Shown piece by piece: positions 9,842 to 18,509 of a stretch of DNA of 64,000 nt. The stretch's first letter is position 1. Each line of letters opens with the position of its first letter. Both the position numbers and the translations under genes were made by a program. Source of the DNA: CAZYMI01 sp964648505 (GTDB lineage Bacteria > Pseudomonadota > Alphaproteobacteria > Micavibrionales > Micavibrionaceae); contig CAZYMI010000009.1 of assembly GCA_964648505.1 (NCBI GenBank), forward strand, positions 1-64,000, written 5' to 3'. The notes beneath the pieces are model-generated. The model saw nothing but the letters and a program-made list of their open reading frames with translations. It ran no database searches and was not told the origin of the DNA.

Positions 9842-10333
9842 TTATTTTCTTGCGCTCGTACATAATGGCTTTGAAACCGGATGCCCTGAAAATTTCAAAG
9901 ACGCCCATTTTCTAAAATCTGCATCTGTCATTCTCGCTGCCCTTGGTACACGGTCTAGAAAAGATGCACAGAATTTATCCGGACGCATGCGCGCGGCATC
10001 ATTAGAGATTTTATTCGCAAAATTCGTGCGCAACGTATTGAAATCGGATTCCGGATCTTTGGCACGATTGGCTTTGTAGTATTGAATTAAGGCTGATTCA
10101 TAATTTGATAAAAGGCGGCTATGGGCGGATGTAAAATTTCGGTATTGGACATAAAGATTTGGTTGACCTTTAGGTGTTCGATGCTGGCACGTTAAGGCAA
10201 TAATCATAAGTTCGGAATGAATGCGGATTGCCTGCTCTGCCTCGGCCTGCTGAGACGTATAACAAGCAGCTTGAGCCTGAAAAATAGCGCAAACACTAAT
10301 AAGGAAAGTCAAAAAAATTGTACGATACATCAT
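9842..10333 (-). CDS. Small exported protein of unknown function
   Basis: About 163 residues from the chosen start (ATG at 10333; a second ATG follows directly). A signal peptide with a clear hydrophobic core ends at AQA-A near residue 22. The mature part has cysteines near its start (ACYT), in LTCQ and in KFCASF, which could form disulfides, and is otherwise helical with many Gln, Asn and Arg. I do not recognise the family with certainty. It is 22 bases upstream of the symporter gene on the same strand and divergent from miaB. The longer reading from 10390 adds residues that do not look like a signal peptide start. Confidence 0.65.
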   Translation of the reverse strand: MMYRTIFLTFLISVCAIFQAQAACYTSQQAEAEQAIRIHSELMIIALTCQHRTPKGQPNLYVQYRNFTSAHSRLLSNYESALIQYYKANRAKDPESDFNTLRTNFANKISNDAARMRPDKFCASFLDRVPRAARMTDADFRKWASLKFSGHPVSKPLCTSARK

Positions 10334-10401
10334 ATCTTTTTCGGTAATTCTTGATTTTTTTAGACTAATGATGATTAATCCCCCCGTCAAATGGGCATTT
10401 C

Positions 10402-11775
10402 ATGAACAACACAAACAAAAAAACCGTTTATATCAAAACCTGGGGCTGCCAGATGAACGTCTATGACAGCCGCAAAATGGCCGATATTTTATTCGGCCTT
10501 GGATACGCGCCTGTAGAGGCCCCCGAAGGGGCTGACATGCTCATTTTAAATACCTGTAATATACGCGAAAAAGCATCAGAAAAATTATTTTCTGAACTTG
10601 GTCGAATGAAAAAACTAAAAGCGGAAAAAGAACAATCGGGTGGCCGCATGGTCATGGCTGTTGCAGGATGCGTGGCCCAAGCTGAAGGCGATGTTATTTT
10701 AGACCGCGCCCCTTTTGTTGATCTTGTCTTTGGCCCACAGAATTATCATGAGCTTCCTGAGATGGTCGCAAAAATAACGGGCGCTTATGGCCGCAGCCGT
10801 ATTGTGCAAACAGACTTTCCCGTTATTCCAAAGTTTGATTTTTTACCAGAAAGCACCGCCCCGCAGGGCCCAAGCGCGTTTTTATCTATTCAAGAAGGGT
10901 GCGACAAATTTTGTACTTTTTGCGTTGTTCCTTATACGCGCGGTTCTGAATATTCTCGCCCTGTTAAAGCTGTGCTTGAAGAAGCGCGGCGCATTCTTGA
11001 TACAGGTGCGCAGGACATTACCCTGCTTGGCCAGAATGTGAATGCCTATCACGGTGAGGATGAAGACGGAAAAATCTGCTCACTCGGCCGGTTAATCGAA
11101 AAACTTTCTGAGTTTAATCAAATTAAGCGTATTCGATACATGACATCACACCCTAAAGATGTTGATGATGAACTTATTAACGCCCACCGCGATATAGATA
11201 AATTGATGCCTTTTCTGCATCTGCCTGTCCAGCACGGATCTGATGCAATTTTAAAATCCATGAATCGTAAGCACACGCGCGCGGATTATATTCGTATGAT
11301 AGAACAGTTCAGACAGGCCCGCCCTGACATCGCGTTATCGTCTGATTTTATCATCGGCTTTCCGGGTGAAACAGATCGCGATTTTGAAGATATGGTCGCC
11401 TTGATTGAAACTATTGGTTTTTCATCGGCCTATTCTTTCAAATATTCCCCAAGACCGGGCACTCCTTCAGCAAATATGCAAGGCCTTGTGCCCGAAGCTG
11501 TTAAAACGCAAAGGCTTCAAAAAATTCAGACGCTCTTATTCGATCAAAGCCGTGCCTTTAACCAAAAGTTTATTGGCCGCACTGTCCCTGTGTTGTTAGA
11601 CCAAAAACGCGCAGAGGGCCAAATGCATGGTCGCAGCCCTTATAATCAATCCGTGCATGTCAACGCGCCAGCACGCTTGTTTGGCCAGATTGTTGATGTT
11701 GAGATCACAAGCGCAAGCCAAAACGCACTTTCAGGCCGCATCGCAACAACTGAAGACATTGTAAAATTTGCCTAA
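10402..11775 (+). CDS. miaB: tRNA-2-methylthio-N6-dimethylallyladenosine synthase MiaB
   Basis: A 457-residue radical SAM methylthiotransferase. The N-terminal UPF0004 domain carries its three cluster cysteines at Cys16, Cys52 and Cys90; the radical SAM motif CxxxCxxC is at Cys167, Cys171 and Cys174; a TRAM domain closes the protein. It adds a methylthio group to isopentenyl-A37 of tRNAs reading UNN codons, using two 4Fe-4S clusters that the Suf system encoded in this window could supply. It heads the plus-strand cluster miaB-phoH-ybeY-corC-lnt, an order common in Alphaproteobacteria. Confidence 0.97.
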   Translation: MNNTNKKTVYIKTWGCQMNVYDSRKMADILFGLGYAPVEAPEGADMLILNTCNIREKASEKLFSELGRMKKLKAEKEQSGGRMVMAVAGCVAQAEGDVILDRAPFVDLVFGPQNYHELPEMVAKITGAYGRSRIVQTDFPVIPKFDFLPESTAPQGPSAFLSIQEGCDKFCTFCVVPYTRGSEYSRPVKAVLEEARRILDTGAQDITLLGQNVNAYHGEDEDGKICSLGRLIEKLSEFNQIKRIRYMTSHPKDVDDELINAHRDIDKLMPFLHLPVQHGSDAILKSMNRKHTRADYIRMIEQFRQARPDIALSSDFIIGFPGETDRDFEDMVALIETIGFSSAYSFKYSPRPGTPSANMQGLVPEAVKTQRLQKIQTLLFDQSRAFNQKFIGRTVPVLLDQKRAEGQMHGRSPYNQSVHVNAPARLFGQIVDVEITSASQNALSGRIATTEDIVKFA

Positions 11776-11798
11776 TTCAGCTATAGTGAAGATATATA

Positions 11799-12809
11799 AT
11801 GACCAACGGCAAACACGCAAACGGTTCTCCAGAAAACACCCGATTCCAGACATCCTTCGTGCTGGAAAATAACGCGCTGGCAGCCGCGCTTTTCGGGGAA
11901 CATAACTCCCATCTTCAGAAAATTGAAAACTGGCTTGGTGTATCAATCAAGGATCGTGCCAATCAACTCACAATCACAGGTCGGCGCGACAATGTATTGG
12001 CCGCAGAAGATGTGCTGGAAACGCTTTATAACCGTGCCCAGAAAGGAAAAAATATTGAAACCCCCGATGTTGAAGCAGCACTTCGCTTTGCCGATAATGC
12101 CAAAAGAATGAATGAGGCATCGGCTCACCATCCCTTGGGGGCAGCTAAAACGCCAGATATTTCATTGAAAACGCCTCGTCGTGATATTTATCCACGCACG
12201 ATCATGCAAGCCGCCTATATCAAGTCCATGCTTACAAATGAATGTGTATTCGGCATCGGCCCCGCGGGCACAGGTAAAACATATCTGGCTGCTGTGACAG
12301 CTGTTCACATGTTTCAGCGTGGTGAAGTTGACCGCATTATATTATGCCGCCCTGCTGTTGAAGCAGGAGAACGCCTTGGTTTCTTGCCCGGCGATATGAA
12401 AGACAAGGTCGATCCCTATTTGCGCCCCCTTTATGATGCCTTACACGATACACTTGATGCCGACAAAATCGAAAAATTTCTTGAAAATGGCACCTTTGAA
12501 GTGGCCCCTTTAGCCTTTATGCGGGGGCGCACACTTTCGCGCGCTTTCGTAATTTTAGATGAAGCACAAAACACAACATCTGTACAAATGAAAATGTTTC
12601 TAACTCGTCTGGGTGAGGATTCACGCATGGTAATCACAGGCGACATTACCCAGATTGATTTACCTACAGGGACAAAGTCGGGCCTTGTAGATGCCCTTGA
12701 GACACTTGAAAATGTTGAAGGTCTGGCCTTCACCCACTTCACAAAAGACGATATTGTACGTCACAAACTTGTGAACCGTATTGTCGACGCTTATGAACGC
12801 AAAAAGTAA
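11799..12809 (+). CDS. phoH: PhoH-like ATPase
   Basis: A 336-residue P-loop protein. Walker A GPAGTGKT is at 154-161 and Walker B ILDEAQNT at about 248-257, typical of PhoH/YbeZ. The N-terminal 100 residues resemble the KH-like part of the family. It is encoded between miaB and ybeY, the arrangement in which YbeZ works with the endoribonuclease YbeY in rRNA processing. The start ATG has only a weak ribosome site. The function in RNA metabolism is inferred from family and context. Confidence 0.95.
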   Translation: MTNGKHANGSPENTRFQTSFVLENNALAAALFGEHNSHLQKIENWLGVSIKDRANQLTITGRRDNVLAAEDVLETLYNRAQKGKNIETPDVEAALRFADNAKRMNEASAHHPLGAAKTPDISLKTPRRDIYPRTIMQAAYIKSMLTNECVFGIGPAGTGKTYLAAVTAVHMFQRGEVDRIILCRPAVEAGERLGFLPGDMKDKVDPYLRPLYDALHDTLDADKIEKFLENGTFEVAPLAFMRGRTLSRAFVILDEAQNTTSVQMKMFLTRLGEDSRMVITGDITQIDLPTGTKSGLVDALETLENVEGLAFTHFTKDDIVRHKLVNRIVDAYERKK

Positions 12810-13359
12810 TCTGAATGTTGATATTATAATTGCGTGCAAAAGCTGGCGCGTCAGCAATACTTATGTTGCACTGGTTATCGCACAGACGATCGACCAGCAA
12901 AATAAATTTAAAAATCCCCAAAACAAACCCGTTGAACTTGCTGTTATTTTAACAAATGACACTAAGATTAGCGCTGTTAACAAACTAACGCGTGGCAAAA
13001 ACGCCCCTACAAATGTACTGTCTTTCCCCCTTTTTCCAGAAAAAAATCAGCCTGTACTGGGGATTGGCGATGTCATGGTTGCCTATGAGACCGTCAAAGC
13101 AGAAGCCTTAGCTGAAAAAAAGACCTTTAAAGCCCATTTTACGCACATGATTGTTCATGGTACGTTGCACCTGCTTGGCTATGACCACCAAACACATAGT
13201 CAGGCACGAACGATGGAACTACTGGAAGTGAGAATACTCAATGCCCTCGGGATCGCAAACCCCTACCCCCACCGAAAAATCGCAAAAGTCCGCGCAGAAA
13301 AAGTTACCGCAAGGACAAAAGCCAAAAGTAAAAGCAAAGCCAAAAGCGCACGAACCTAA
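12793..13359 (+). CDS. ybeY: Endoribonuclease YbeY (rRNA maturation)
   Basis: A 188-residue metal-dependent endoribonuclease. The zinc motif HGTLHLLGYDH gives His122, His126 and His132. YbeY matures the 16S rRNA 3' end and takes part in ribosome quality control. The ATG at 12793 lies inside the end of phoH; an in-frame TTG at 12781 is the alternative. After the zinc motif there is an extra C-terminal tail of about 30 residues made largely of Lys, Ala, Arg and Ser. This tail is encoded where the gene overlaps the start of corC by 119 bases in another frame. Confidence 0.93.
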   Translation: MNAKSNLNVDIIIACKSWRVSNTYVALVIAQTIDQQNKFKNPQNKPVELAVILTNDTKISAVNKLTRGKNAPTNVLSFPLFPEKNQPVLGIGDVMVAYETVKAEALAEKKTFKAHFTHMIVHGTLHLLGYDHQTHSQARTMELLEVRILNALGIANPYPHRKIAKVRAEKVTARTKAKSKSKAKSART

Positions 13360-14203
13360 AAAATATTCTTTTGGATGGCTGAAAGCCATGCTACGCCGTA
13401 AGCCTGACTCAGAACTTAAAGCCGCGCTTGAAGATTATATAGAAGAACTTGAGGATACTGAATCCGATATCAGCTCTGCTGAACGCATGATGATTGGCAA
13501 TGTTTTAAAGCTGAGAAACAAAAAAGTGTATGATGTGATGGTACCGCGTGCGCAAATGGTCGCTGTGCCTATCGATATTTCAGAAGATGACTTTCTGAAA
13601 CTCTTGTCTGAAAAGCAATATTCACGCATTCCCGTTTATTATGAAACATTAGATAGCGTTCTAGGTGCGCTTCATATCAAAGATTTGTTTGCAGCCATAA
13701 CACAAGGCAAAGCTTTTGATTTACCTTCATTAATCAGAGAAATTCCTGTTGTGTCCCCCGCTCTTCCTGTCACAGATCTGGTGCTCGAAATGCGGGAGAA
13801 GCAAAAACACATGGCGCTTGTGGTTGATGAATATGGTGGCATTGACGGCCTTGTCACAATCAATGATGTTGTCGAACAAGTGATGGGGGATTTAGATGAT
13901 GAATTTGACCCTGTTGACGACCCGAGCATCATTTTAAAGGAAGACGGTACCATCCTTGCTGAAGGCCGTGCTGAGCTTATTAAAATAGAAGAATTGTTAG
14001 AGTTTTCACTTTTCTCAGACGAAGAAAAAGAAAATAATGACACCCTTGCAGGGCTGATATTTTCCCTTGAAGGGCGCATTCCTGCACGCGGTGAAATTAT
14101 TACCCACCCCGACAAGAAAATGATTTTTGAAATACTTGAAAACTCGCCGCGTACTATCAAACGGATCAGGCTGCGTAATATTCCAAAACCAGACGCATCA
14201 TGA
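13241..14203 (+). CDS. CorC/HlyC-type CBS-domain protein
   Basis: A 320-residue protein with two CBS domains (about residues 85-205) and a C-terminal CorC_HlyC transporter-associated domain. There is no membrane domain, so it is the soluble CorC/YbeX type linked to Mg2+/Co2+ efflux and, through its place beside ybeY, to ribosome metabolism. The first 45 residues are low-complexity Lys, Pro, Gln and Ser. The ATG at 13241 has GGAAGTGAG before it and lies 119 bases inside ybeY. The conserved GWL segment that usually opens the protein begins near residue 46, before the next ATG at 13388, so a start upstream of 13388 is needed. Confidence 0.9.
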   Translation: MPSGSQTPTPTEKSQKSAQKKLPQGQKPKVKAKPKAHEPKKYSFGWLKAMLRRKPDSELKAALEDYIEELEDTESDISSAERMMIGNVLKLRNKKVYDVMVPRAQMVAVPIDISEDDFLKLLSEKQYSRIPVYYETLDSVLGALHIKDLFAAITQGKAFDLPSLIREIPVVSPALPVTDLVLEMREKQKHMALVVDEYGGIDGLVTINDVVEQVMGDLDDEFDPVDDPSIILKEDGTILAEGRAELIKIEELLEFSLFSDEEKENNDTLAGLIFSLEGRIPARGEIITHPDKKMIFEILENSPRTIKRIRLRNIPKPDAS

Positions 14204-15615
14204 CTTTTTTATTAAGCTTTGTTTTGGGTGCGCTTGCTGCACTGTCTATGCCGGGCTGGGGGTATATTCCTTTGTTATTTGCTGGCTATTCTTGTTTTTA
14301 TGTACTGATTTTAAAAACAAAATCTAGAATGCTCAGCTTTATTAAGGGTTGGTTATTTGGGCTGGGTTATTTTGTTATTGGCCTGCATTGGATTGCGAAC
14401 GCACTGTTGGTTGATGATAACCCTTATCGTTGGGCCTATCCAATTGCACTGGTGGGCTTACCAGCCTTGTTTTCTATTTACTGGGGCTTGGCGGCTTTGC
14501 TGACGCGATTACTCCATCAGCGAACAGACATTTCATTTTTTATACTGTTTACCTTTTTCTTCTTTACTGCTGAATGGTCCCGCAGTCATTTGTTCACAGG
14601 CTTTCCTTGGAACATCCCCGGATATGCCTGGGCTGGTATTTTACCTATGGTTCAAAGCATTCACTATATTGGCGTCTATGGACTTACGGGCCTAACAATT
14701 TTAATGGCAACGTTGCCCGGATATTTATTCATTTCCACATATTCTAAAAAAATAAAAAGTGCTACTGCCGGATGCGCTATTTTAATTTTATGTGGTCTTT
14801 ATGGTTTTGGCTGGCACAGGCTAAACACGACCAACATCACCTTGCAAAACATCGATCTTGTATTGGTTCAAGCCAATATCCCTCAAAAAGATAAGTGGAA
14901 TCCGGATCTTTACGTCTCGCATTTTGAGAAACAGATCTCTATGAGCGCCCCCGAAAGACCTTCGTCAAACTATACGATTATTGTGTGGCCTGAAACGGCC
15001 ATTCCCGCCCCTATTTTTGAACAACCTGAAGCTTTCAGGCGCATCTCTGCAATGCTGGCGCAATATTCTTCAGGGGCCACGCTCATGAGCGGCGTGCTTC
15101 GATCACAAGAACATGATGGGAAAGCCAGTTATTACAATTCATTTGCGACCATACAAGCCGATCAATCAGTGCCTGCACTTTACGATAAAACTCATCTTGT
15201 TCCATTTGGTGAATATATGCCTTTTCAAAAATGGATTCCGATCCGGCCTATTGCTGAATTTCCAAGTTTTAGCGGCGGGCTTGGGCCTACAACTTTTTCT
15301 GTGGCAAAAATTCCACCTTTCACCCCGTTGATATGCTATGAAATTATTTTCCCGGGAAAGGTTGTACCAAACCAGCCGTCCGACCGGCCAGACTGGATTG
15401 TAAATGTAACGAATGATTCGTGGTATGGCCTGACATCCGGCCCTCAACAACACTTGGCACAAGCTGTTTTCAGGGCTGTTGAAGAAGGAATTCCGGTTGT
15501 CAGGTCTGCCTCCACAGGTATTTCAGCAGTGATCGACCCACTTGGACGAATACATGCTAAAGCTGAACTTGAGAGCGAAAAAACAATACGCACACAATTG
15601 CCACAACCCTTGTGA
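14200..15615 (+). CDS. lnt: Apolipoprotein N-acyltransferase
   Basis: A 471-residue membrane enzyme with about seven N-terminal hydrophobic segments (to about residue 205) followed by a periplasmic nitrilase-like domain. The catalytic triad is visible: Glu265 in WPETAIP, Lys330 in YDKTHLVPFGEY and Cys379 in ICYEIIFP. It transfers the third acyl chain to the N-terminal cysteine of lipoproteins in the last step of their maturation. Its ATG overlaps the stop of the CBS-domain gene (ATGA), so the two are translationally coupled. Length is slightly below the usual 500 or so. Confidence 0.95.
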   Translation: MTFLLSFVLGALAALSMPGWGYIPLLFAGYSCFYVLILKTKSRMLSFIKGWLFGLGYFVIGLHWIANALLVDDNPYRWAYPIALVGLPALFSIYWGLAALLTRLLHQRTDISFFILFTFFFFTAEWSRSHLFTGFPWNIPGYAWAGILPMVQSIHYIGVYGLTGLTILMATLPGYLFISTYSKKIKSATAGCAILILCGLYGFGWHRLNTTNITLQNIDLVLVQANIPQKDKWNPDLYVSHFEKQISMSAPERPSSNYTIIVWPETAIPAPIFEQPEAFRRISAMLAQYSSGATLMSGVLRSQEHDGKASYYNSFATIQADQSVPALYDKTHLVPFGEYMPFQKWIPIRPIAEFPSFSGGLGPTTFSVAKIPPFTPLICYEIIFPGKVVPNQPSDRPDWIVNVTNDSWYGLTSGPQQHLAQAVFRAVEEGIPVVRSASTGISAVIDPLGRIHAKAELESEKTIRTQLPQPL

Positions 15616-15838
15616 TATAAGAGTAATCTTTACATTAGTTTTTATTAAATTAACCTTTAAATTATGACAGAACACAAAAGAAATACTAAATTTCATCTAA
15701 AAATTGTGTTAAGCGAAAGAAGTAATACCTCAGGTTAGTTGTCAAAATAATCTTTGTATGCGCTTATCAATCGGGTTACACATGTATTATCATTTTTCAG
15801 AGTCGTAAAATATTACGTCTTTTTGGAGCACTATTCGA

Positions 15839-16336
15839 ATGGCATCATTGCGCAAAAAAGCAGAAACTTCAAAATCCAGAGCAGTTTCAGCCTCAAAAGG
15901 CAGAGGCGTGAAGGAAAGCGCGAATGAGATTGATTCGCTTGTTGGTGCGCGTGTTCGTACACGCAGAACACTTATGGGTTTAAGCCAGGAAAGATTAGCA
16001 GAACAAAGCGGCGTAACCTTTCAACAAGTTCAAAAATATGAAACGGGGAAAAACCGAATCAGTGCTTCTCGCCTTGTTCAGTTTGCTAAAATTCTTGATG
16101 TTCCGATTTCTTTTTTCTTTGAAACAATAGAAATGGTTGGCGTTACGCTTACAAAATCCGGCGGCTTTGCTGAGAATCAACAAGATCAGTATTTTGCTGG
16201 CGATATAATGACCAGCAAGGAAACACTGGAGCTAATTAGAACCTACTATTCCATTCAAGACCCAAAGCTTCGTCGTAATCTGATGAAAGTTCTCAAACAG
16301 ATGGCACAATCCCAAAGCTCTGAAATCAATAATTAA
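15839..16336 (+). CDS. XRE-family transcriptional regulator upstream of metK
   Basis: A 165-residue DNA-binding protein with a single helix-turn-helix of the Cro/C1 type at about residues 35-93 (GLSQERLAEQSGVTFQQVQKY region). The first 30 residues are basic and probably disordered; the C-terminal part is helical. GGAG lies 10 bases before the ATG, and the 223 AT-rich bases upstream should hold its promoter. The same kind of regulator sits before metK in many Alphaproteobacteria, which suggests, but does not prove, a role in methionine or SAM metabolism or in stationary-phase control. Confidence 0.9.
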   Translation: MASLRKKAETSKSRAVSASKGRGVKESANEIDSLVGARVRTRRTLMGLSQERLAEQSGVTFQQVQKYETGKNRISASRLVQFAKILDVPISFFFETIEMVGVTLTKSGGFAENQQDQYFAGDIMTSKETLELIRTYYSIQDPKLRRNLMKVLKQMAQSQSSEINN

Positions 16337-16403
16337 ATCCTTGTTCCTGCCTTTTGGCCCTTGAACTTGACTTAAATCCTGCTTAACGTCTCGAGTAATG
16401 CGT

Positions 16404-16424
16404 TCAGATTTTACCATAATCTGA
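16404..16424 (+). promoter_or_regulatory. Hairpin or operator-like inverted repeat before metK
   Basis: A perfect 7-base inverted repeat, TCAGATT and AATCTGA, separated by seven bases, ends 22 bases before the metK start. It could be a short RNA hairpin in the metK leader or a dyad operator, perhaps for the XRE regulator encoded just upstream. It lacks a following T-run, so it is not a terminator, and I do not recognise a known SAM riboswitch here. Confidence 0.4.
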
Positions 16425-16446
16425 TGCCTAACTTTGAGAGTTTTTA

Positions 16447-17679
16447 ATGTCCGCAAACGCTAACGTAATGAGTTCCATGACATCTGCACATGACCCGCAA
16501 GCGCAAGGTACATCTTTGCAAAATTATATATTCACTTCAGAGTCTGTATCTGAAGGGCATCCGGACAAAATCTGCGATCGCATCTCAGACAAAGTTGTTG
16601 ATTTGTATCTTTCCAAAGATCCTTATGCACGCTGCGCCGTTGAAACAGTGACAACAACAGATACCGTTATCATTGTTGGTGAGACACGCGGCCCGTCAGA
16701 AATTACACATCAGATGATTGCTGATACAGCGCGTCAGGCTGTAAAGGAAATTGGCTATGAGCAGGAAGGTTATAACTGGAAAACACTTCATGTTGATGTG
16801 AAGCTGCATAACCAATCTGCTGATATTGCTATGGGTGTTGATGCCAGCGGCAGTAAAGATGAAGGCGCGGGCGACCAGGGGATCATGTTTGGTTATGCCT
16901 GTACTGAAACACCAGAATATATGCCTGCACCTTTGCATTATTCACATGAAATTCTGCGTCGCCTATCAGATGCCCGTCATAAGGGCAGCGTGCAAGGGCT
17001 TGAACCTGACGCAAAATCACAAGTGACATTGGAATACAAAAATGGAAAACCTGTGCGTGCAACATCTGTTGTGGTGTCTCACCAGCACCGTGAAGGTCTG
17101 TCACAAAAAGATATCAAAGACATTATTCGCCCTTTTGTACTTGATGTTTTACCAGAAGGCTGGATGTGCCCAGAAAACGAATTCTATGTGAACCCAACAG
17201 GACGATTTGTAATCGGTGGGCCCGTTGGTGATTCTGGTTTAACAGGGCGTAAAATTATTGTTGATACCTATGGCGGTGCAGCCCCACATGGCGGCGGTGC
17301 TTTTTCGGGCAAAGATCCAACTAAGGTTGATCGTTCTGCTGCCTATGCCGCACGTTATCTGGCCAAAAATATTGTTGCAGCTGGCTATGCCGATCGTTGC
17401 ACTATTCAGCTTTCTTATGCGATCGGTGTGTCAAAACCTATTTCTATTTATGCTAATACCCAAGGCACAGGCACTGTTCCGGAGAGCGAAATCATTAAAG
17501 CAATTGCAAAACTTATGGATCTTTCGCCCCGCGCTATCCGTGAACATCTAAAGCTCAATCGCCCTATTTACGCACGCACAGCAGCCTATGGCCATTTTGG
17601 CCGCGCCCCTGAAGCGGATGGCGGTTTTAGCTGGGAAAAACTGGATCTGGTAGAAGGTTTGCGGAATATCCTTGGCTAG
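16447..17679 (+). CDS. metK: S-adenosylmethionine synthase
   Basis: A 410-residue enzyme that makes SAM from methionine and ATP. Signature segments: SEGHPDK at 35-41 (ATP and metal site), GAGDQG at 140-145 (active-site loop) and GGGAFSGKD at 282-290 (phosphate loop). About 25 N-terminal residues precede the usual start and could be an extension, or translation may begin at one of the inner ATGs. SAM feeds MiaB, TrmB, RlmH and CcrM encoded in this window. It follows the XRE regulator and overlaps trmB by eight bases. Confidence 0.97.
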   Translation: MSANANVMSSMTSAHDPQAQGTSLQNYIFTSESVSEGHPDKICDRISDKVVDLYLSKDPYARCAVETVTTTDTVIIVGETRGPSEITHQMIADTARQAVKEIGYEQEGYNWKTLHVDVKLHNQSADIAMGVDASGSKDEGAGDQGIMFGYACTETPEYMPAPLHYSHEILRRLSDARHKGSVQGLEPDAKSQVTLEYKNGKPVRATSVVVSHQHREGLSQKDIKDIIRPFVLDVLPEGWMCPENEFYVNPTGRFVIGGPVGDSGLTGRKIIVDTYGGAAPHGGGAFSGKDPTKVDRSAAYAARYLAKNIVAAGYADRCTIQLSYAIGVSKPISIYANTQGTGTVPESEIIKAIAKLMDLSPRAIREHLKLNRPIYARTAAYGHFGRAPEADGGFSWEKLDLVEGLRNILG

Positions 17680-18394
17680 AATTCGAAAGCCACCTCCTCC
17701 TGCGCATAAGCAACTTGTCTATGGGCGTCGTCAGACGCGGCCACTTACTGGCTTACGCCAGTCTTTGATGGAAACACTTTTGCCAACGCTTCAGATTCCT
17801 TTTGAAAAAATGCGTGGCGACGGATCGATAGACCCGCAAAAAGTTTTTTCAGTTCCTTATAATAAGGTTTGGTTTGAAGTGGGGTTTGGTGATGGCGATC
17901 ATCTGAAAAGCTTAATGGTTGAAAATCCACAAAATGCATTTATTGGCGCAGAACCTTTTATTAATGGCATAGCTACTTTTCTGGCAAGCATTACAGATAT
18001 GCCCCATGACAGGCTACGCCTTCATAACGAAGATGCGATGATGCTGATCCGTTCTTTAAAAACAGCATCTTTAGACCGAGTGTATGTTCTAAACCCTGAC
18101 CCGTGGCCAAAAGCACGCCATCATAAGCGACGCATCATTACACCCAAAAATCTTGATGATTTTGCCCGCGTCCTTGCACCGGGCGGCCAGTTAATCATGA
18201 CAACCGATCATCCCGAACTTGCCCAATGGATGGCCATTCATGCTGCGAATCACTCTTGCTTTGAATGGATGGCAAAAACTCATGCTGACTGGCTAAACCC
18301 GCCAGAGGGCTGGCACCCAACGAAATATGAAAAAAAGGGGCAAAAAGCGGGCCGTCAACAAATTTATCTGCTTTTTCATCGAAAACAGTCCTGA
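17672..18394 (+). CDS. trmB: tRNA (guanine-N7-)-methyltransferase TrmB
   Basis: A 240-residue class I methyltransferase. The SAM-binding motif EVGFGDGDHL is at about 69-78, and the family motif with NPDPWPKARHHKRR lies near 140-153. It makes m7G46 in tRNA variable loops. The start is a TTG that overlaps the metK stop region by eight bases, consistent with translational coupling. The first 25 residues are Pro/Arg-rich, including the family-typical YGRR segment. metK directly upstream supplies its cofactor. Confidence 0.94.
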   Translation: MARIRKPPPPAHKQLVYGRRQTRPLTGLRQSLMETLLPTLQIPFEKMRGDGSIDPQKVFSVPYNKVWFEVGFGDGDHLKSLMVENPQNAFIGAEPFINGIATFLASITDMPHDRLRLHNEDAMMLIRSLKTASLDRVYVLNPDPWPKARHHKRRIITPKNLDDFARVLAPGGQLIMTTDHPELAQWMAIHAANHSCFEWMAKTHADWLNPPEGWHPTKYEKKGQKAGRQQIYLLFHRKQS

Positions 18395-18460
18395 AATCTG
18401 TTGCTTTTTTAAGCGGATAGGATTATCTAACCCCCAACAGTTTAATCCCATGATGTAAAT

Positions 18461-18492
18461 GGGTGGGCTCGAAAAGAAGCCCGCCCTTTTTT
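18461..18492 (+). terminator. Intrinsic terminator or attenuator in the rimP leader
   Basis: A 9-base-pair stem (18461-18469 with 18478-18486, one G-T pair) around an 8-base loop is followed at once by six Ts, the form of a Rho-independent terminator. It lies 66 bases after trmB and 17 bases before the chosen rimP start. It may end the metK-trmB transcript or act as an attenuator in the leader of the rimP-nusA-infB operon; hairpins of this kind before rimP have been reported in Proteobacteria. Confidence 0.8.
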
Positions 18493-18509
18493 GTTTTTTG
18501 GGCACGAAA

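Noticed and set aside
16337..16446. SAM riboswitch in front of metK
   Set aside because: I compared the leader with the SAM-II and SAM/SAH patterns I remember and found no matching core; only a simple dyad is present.
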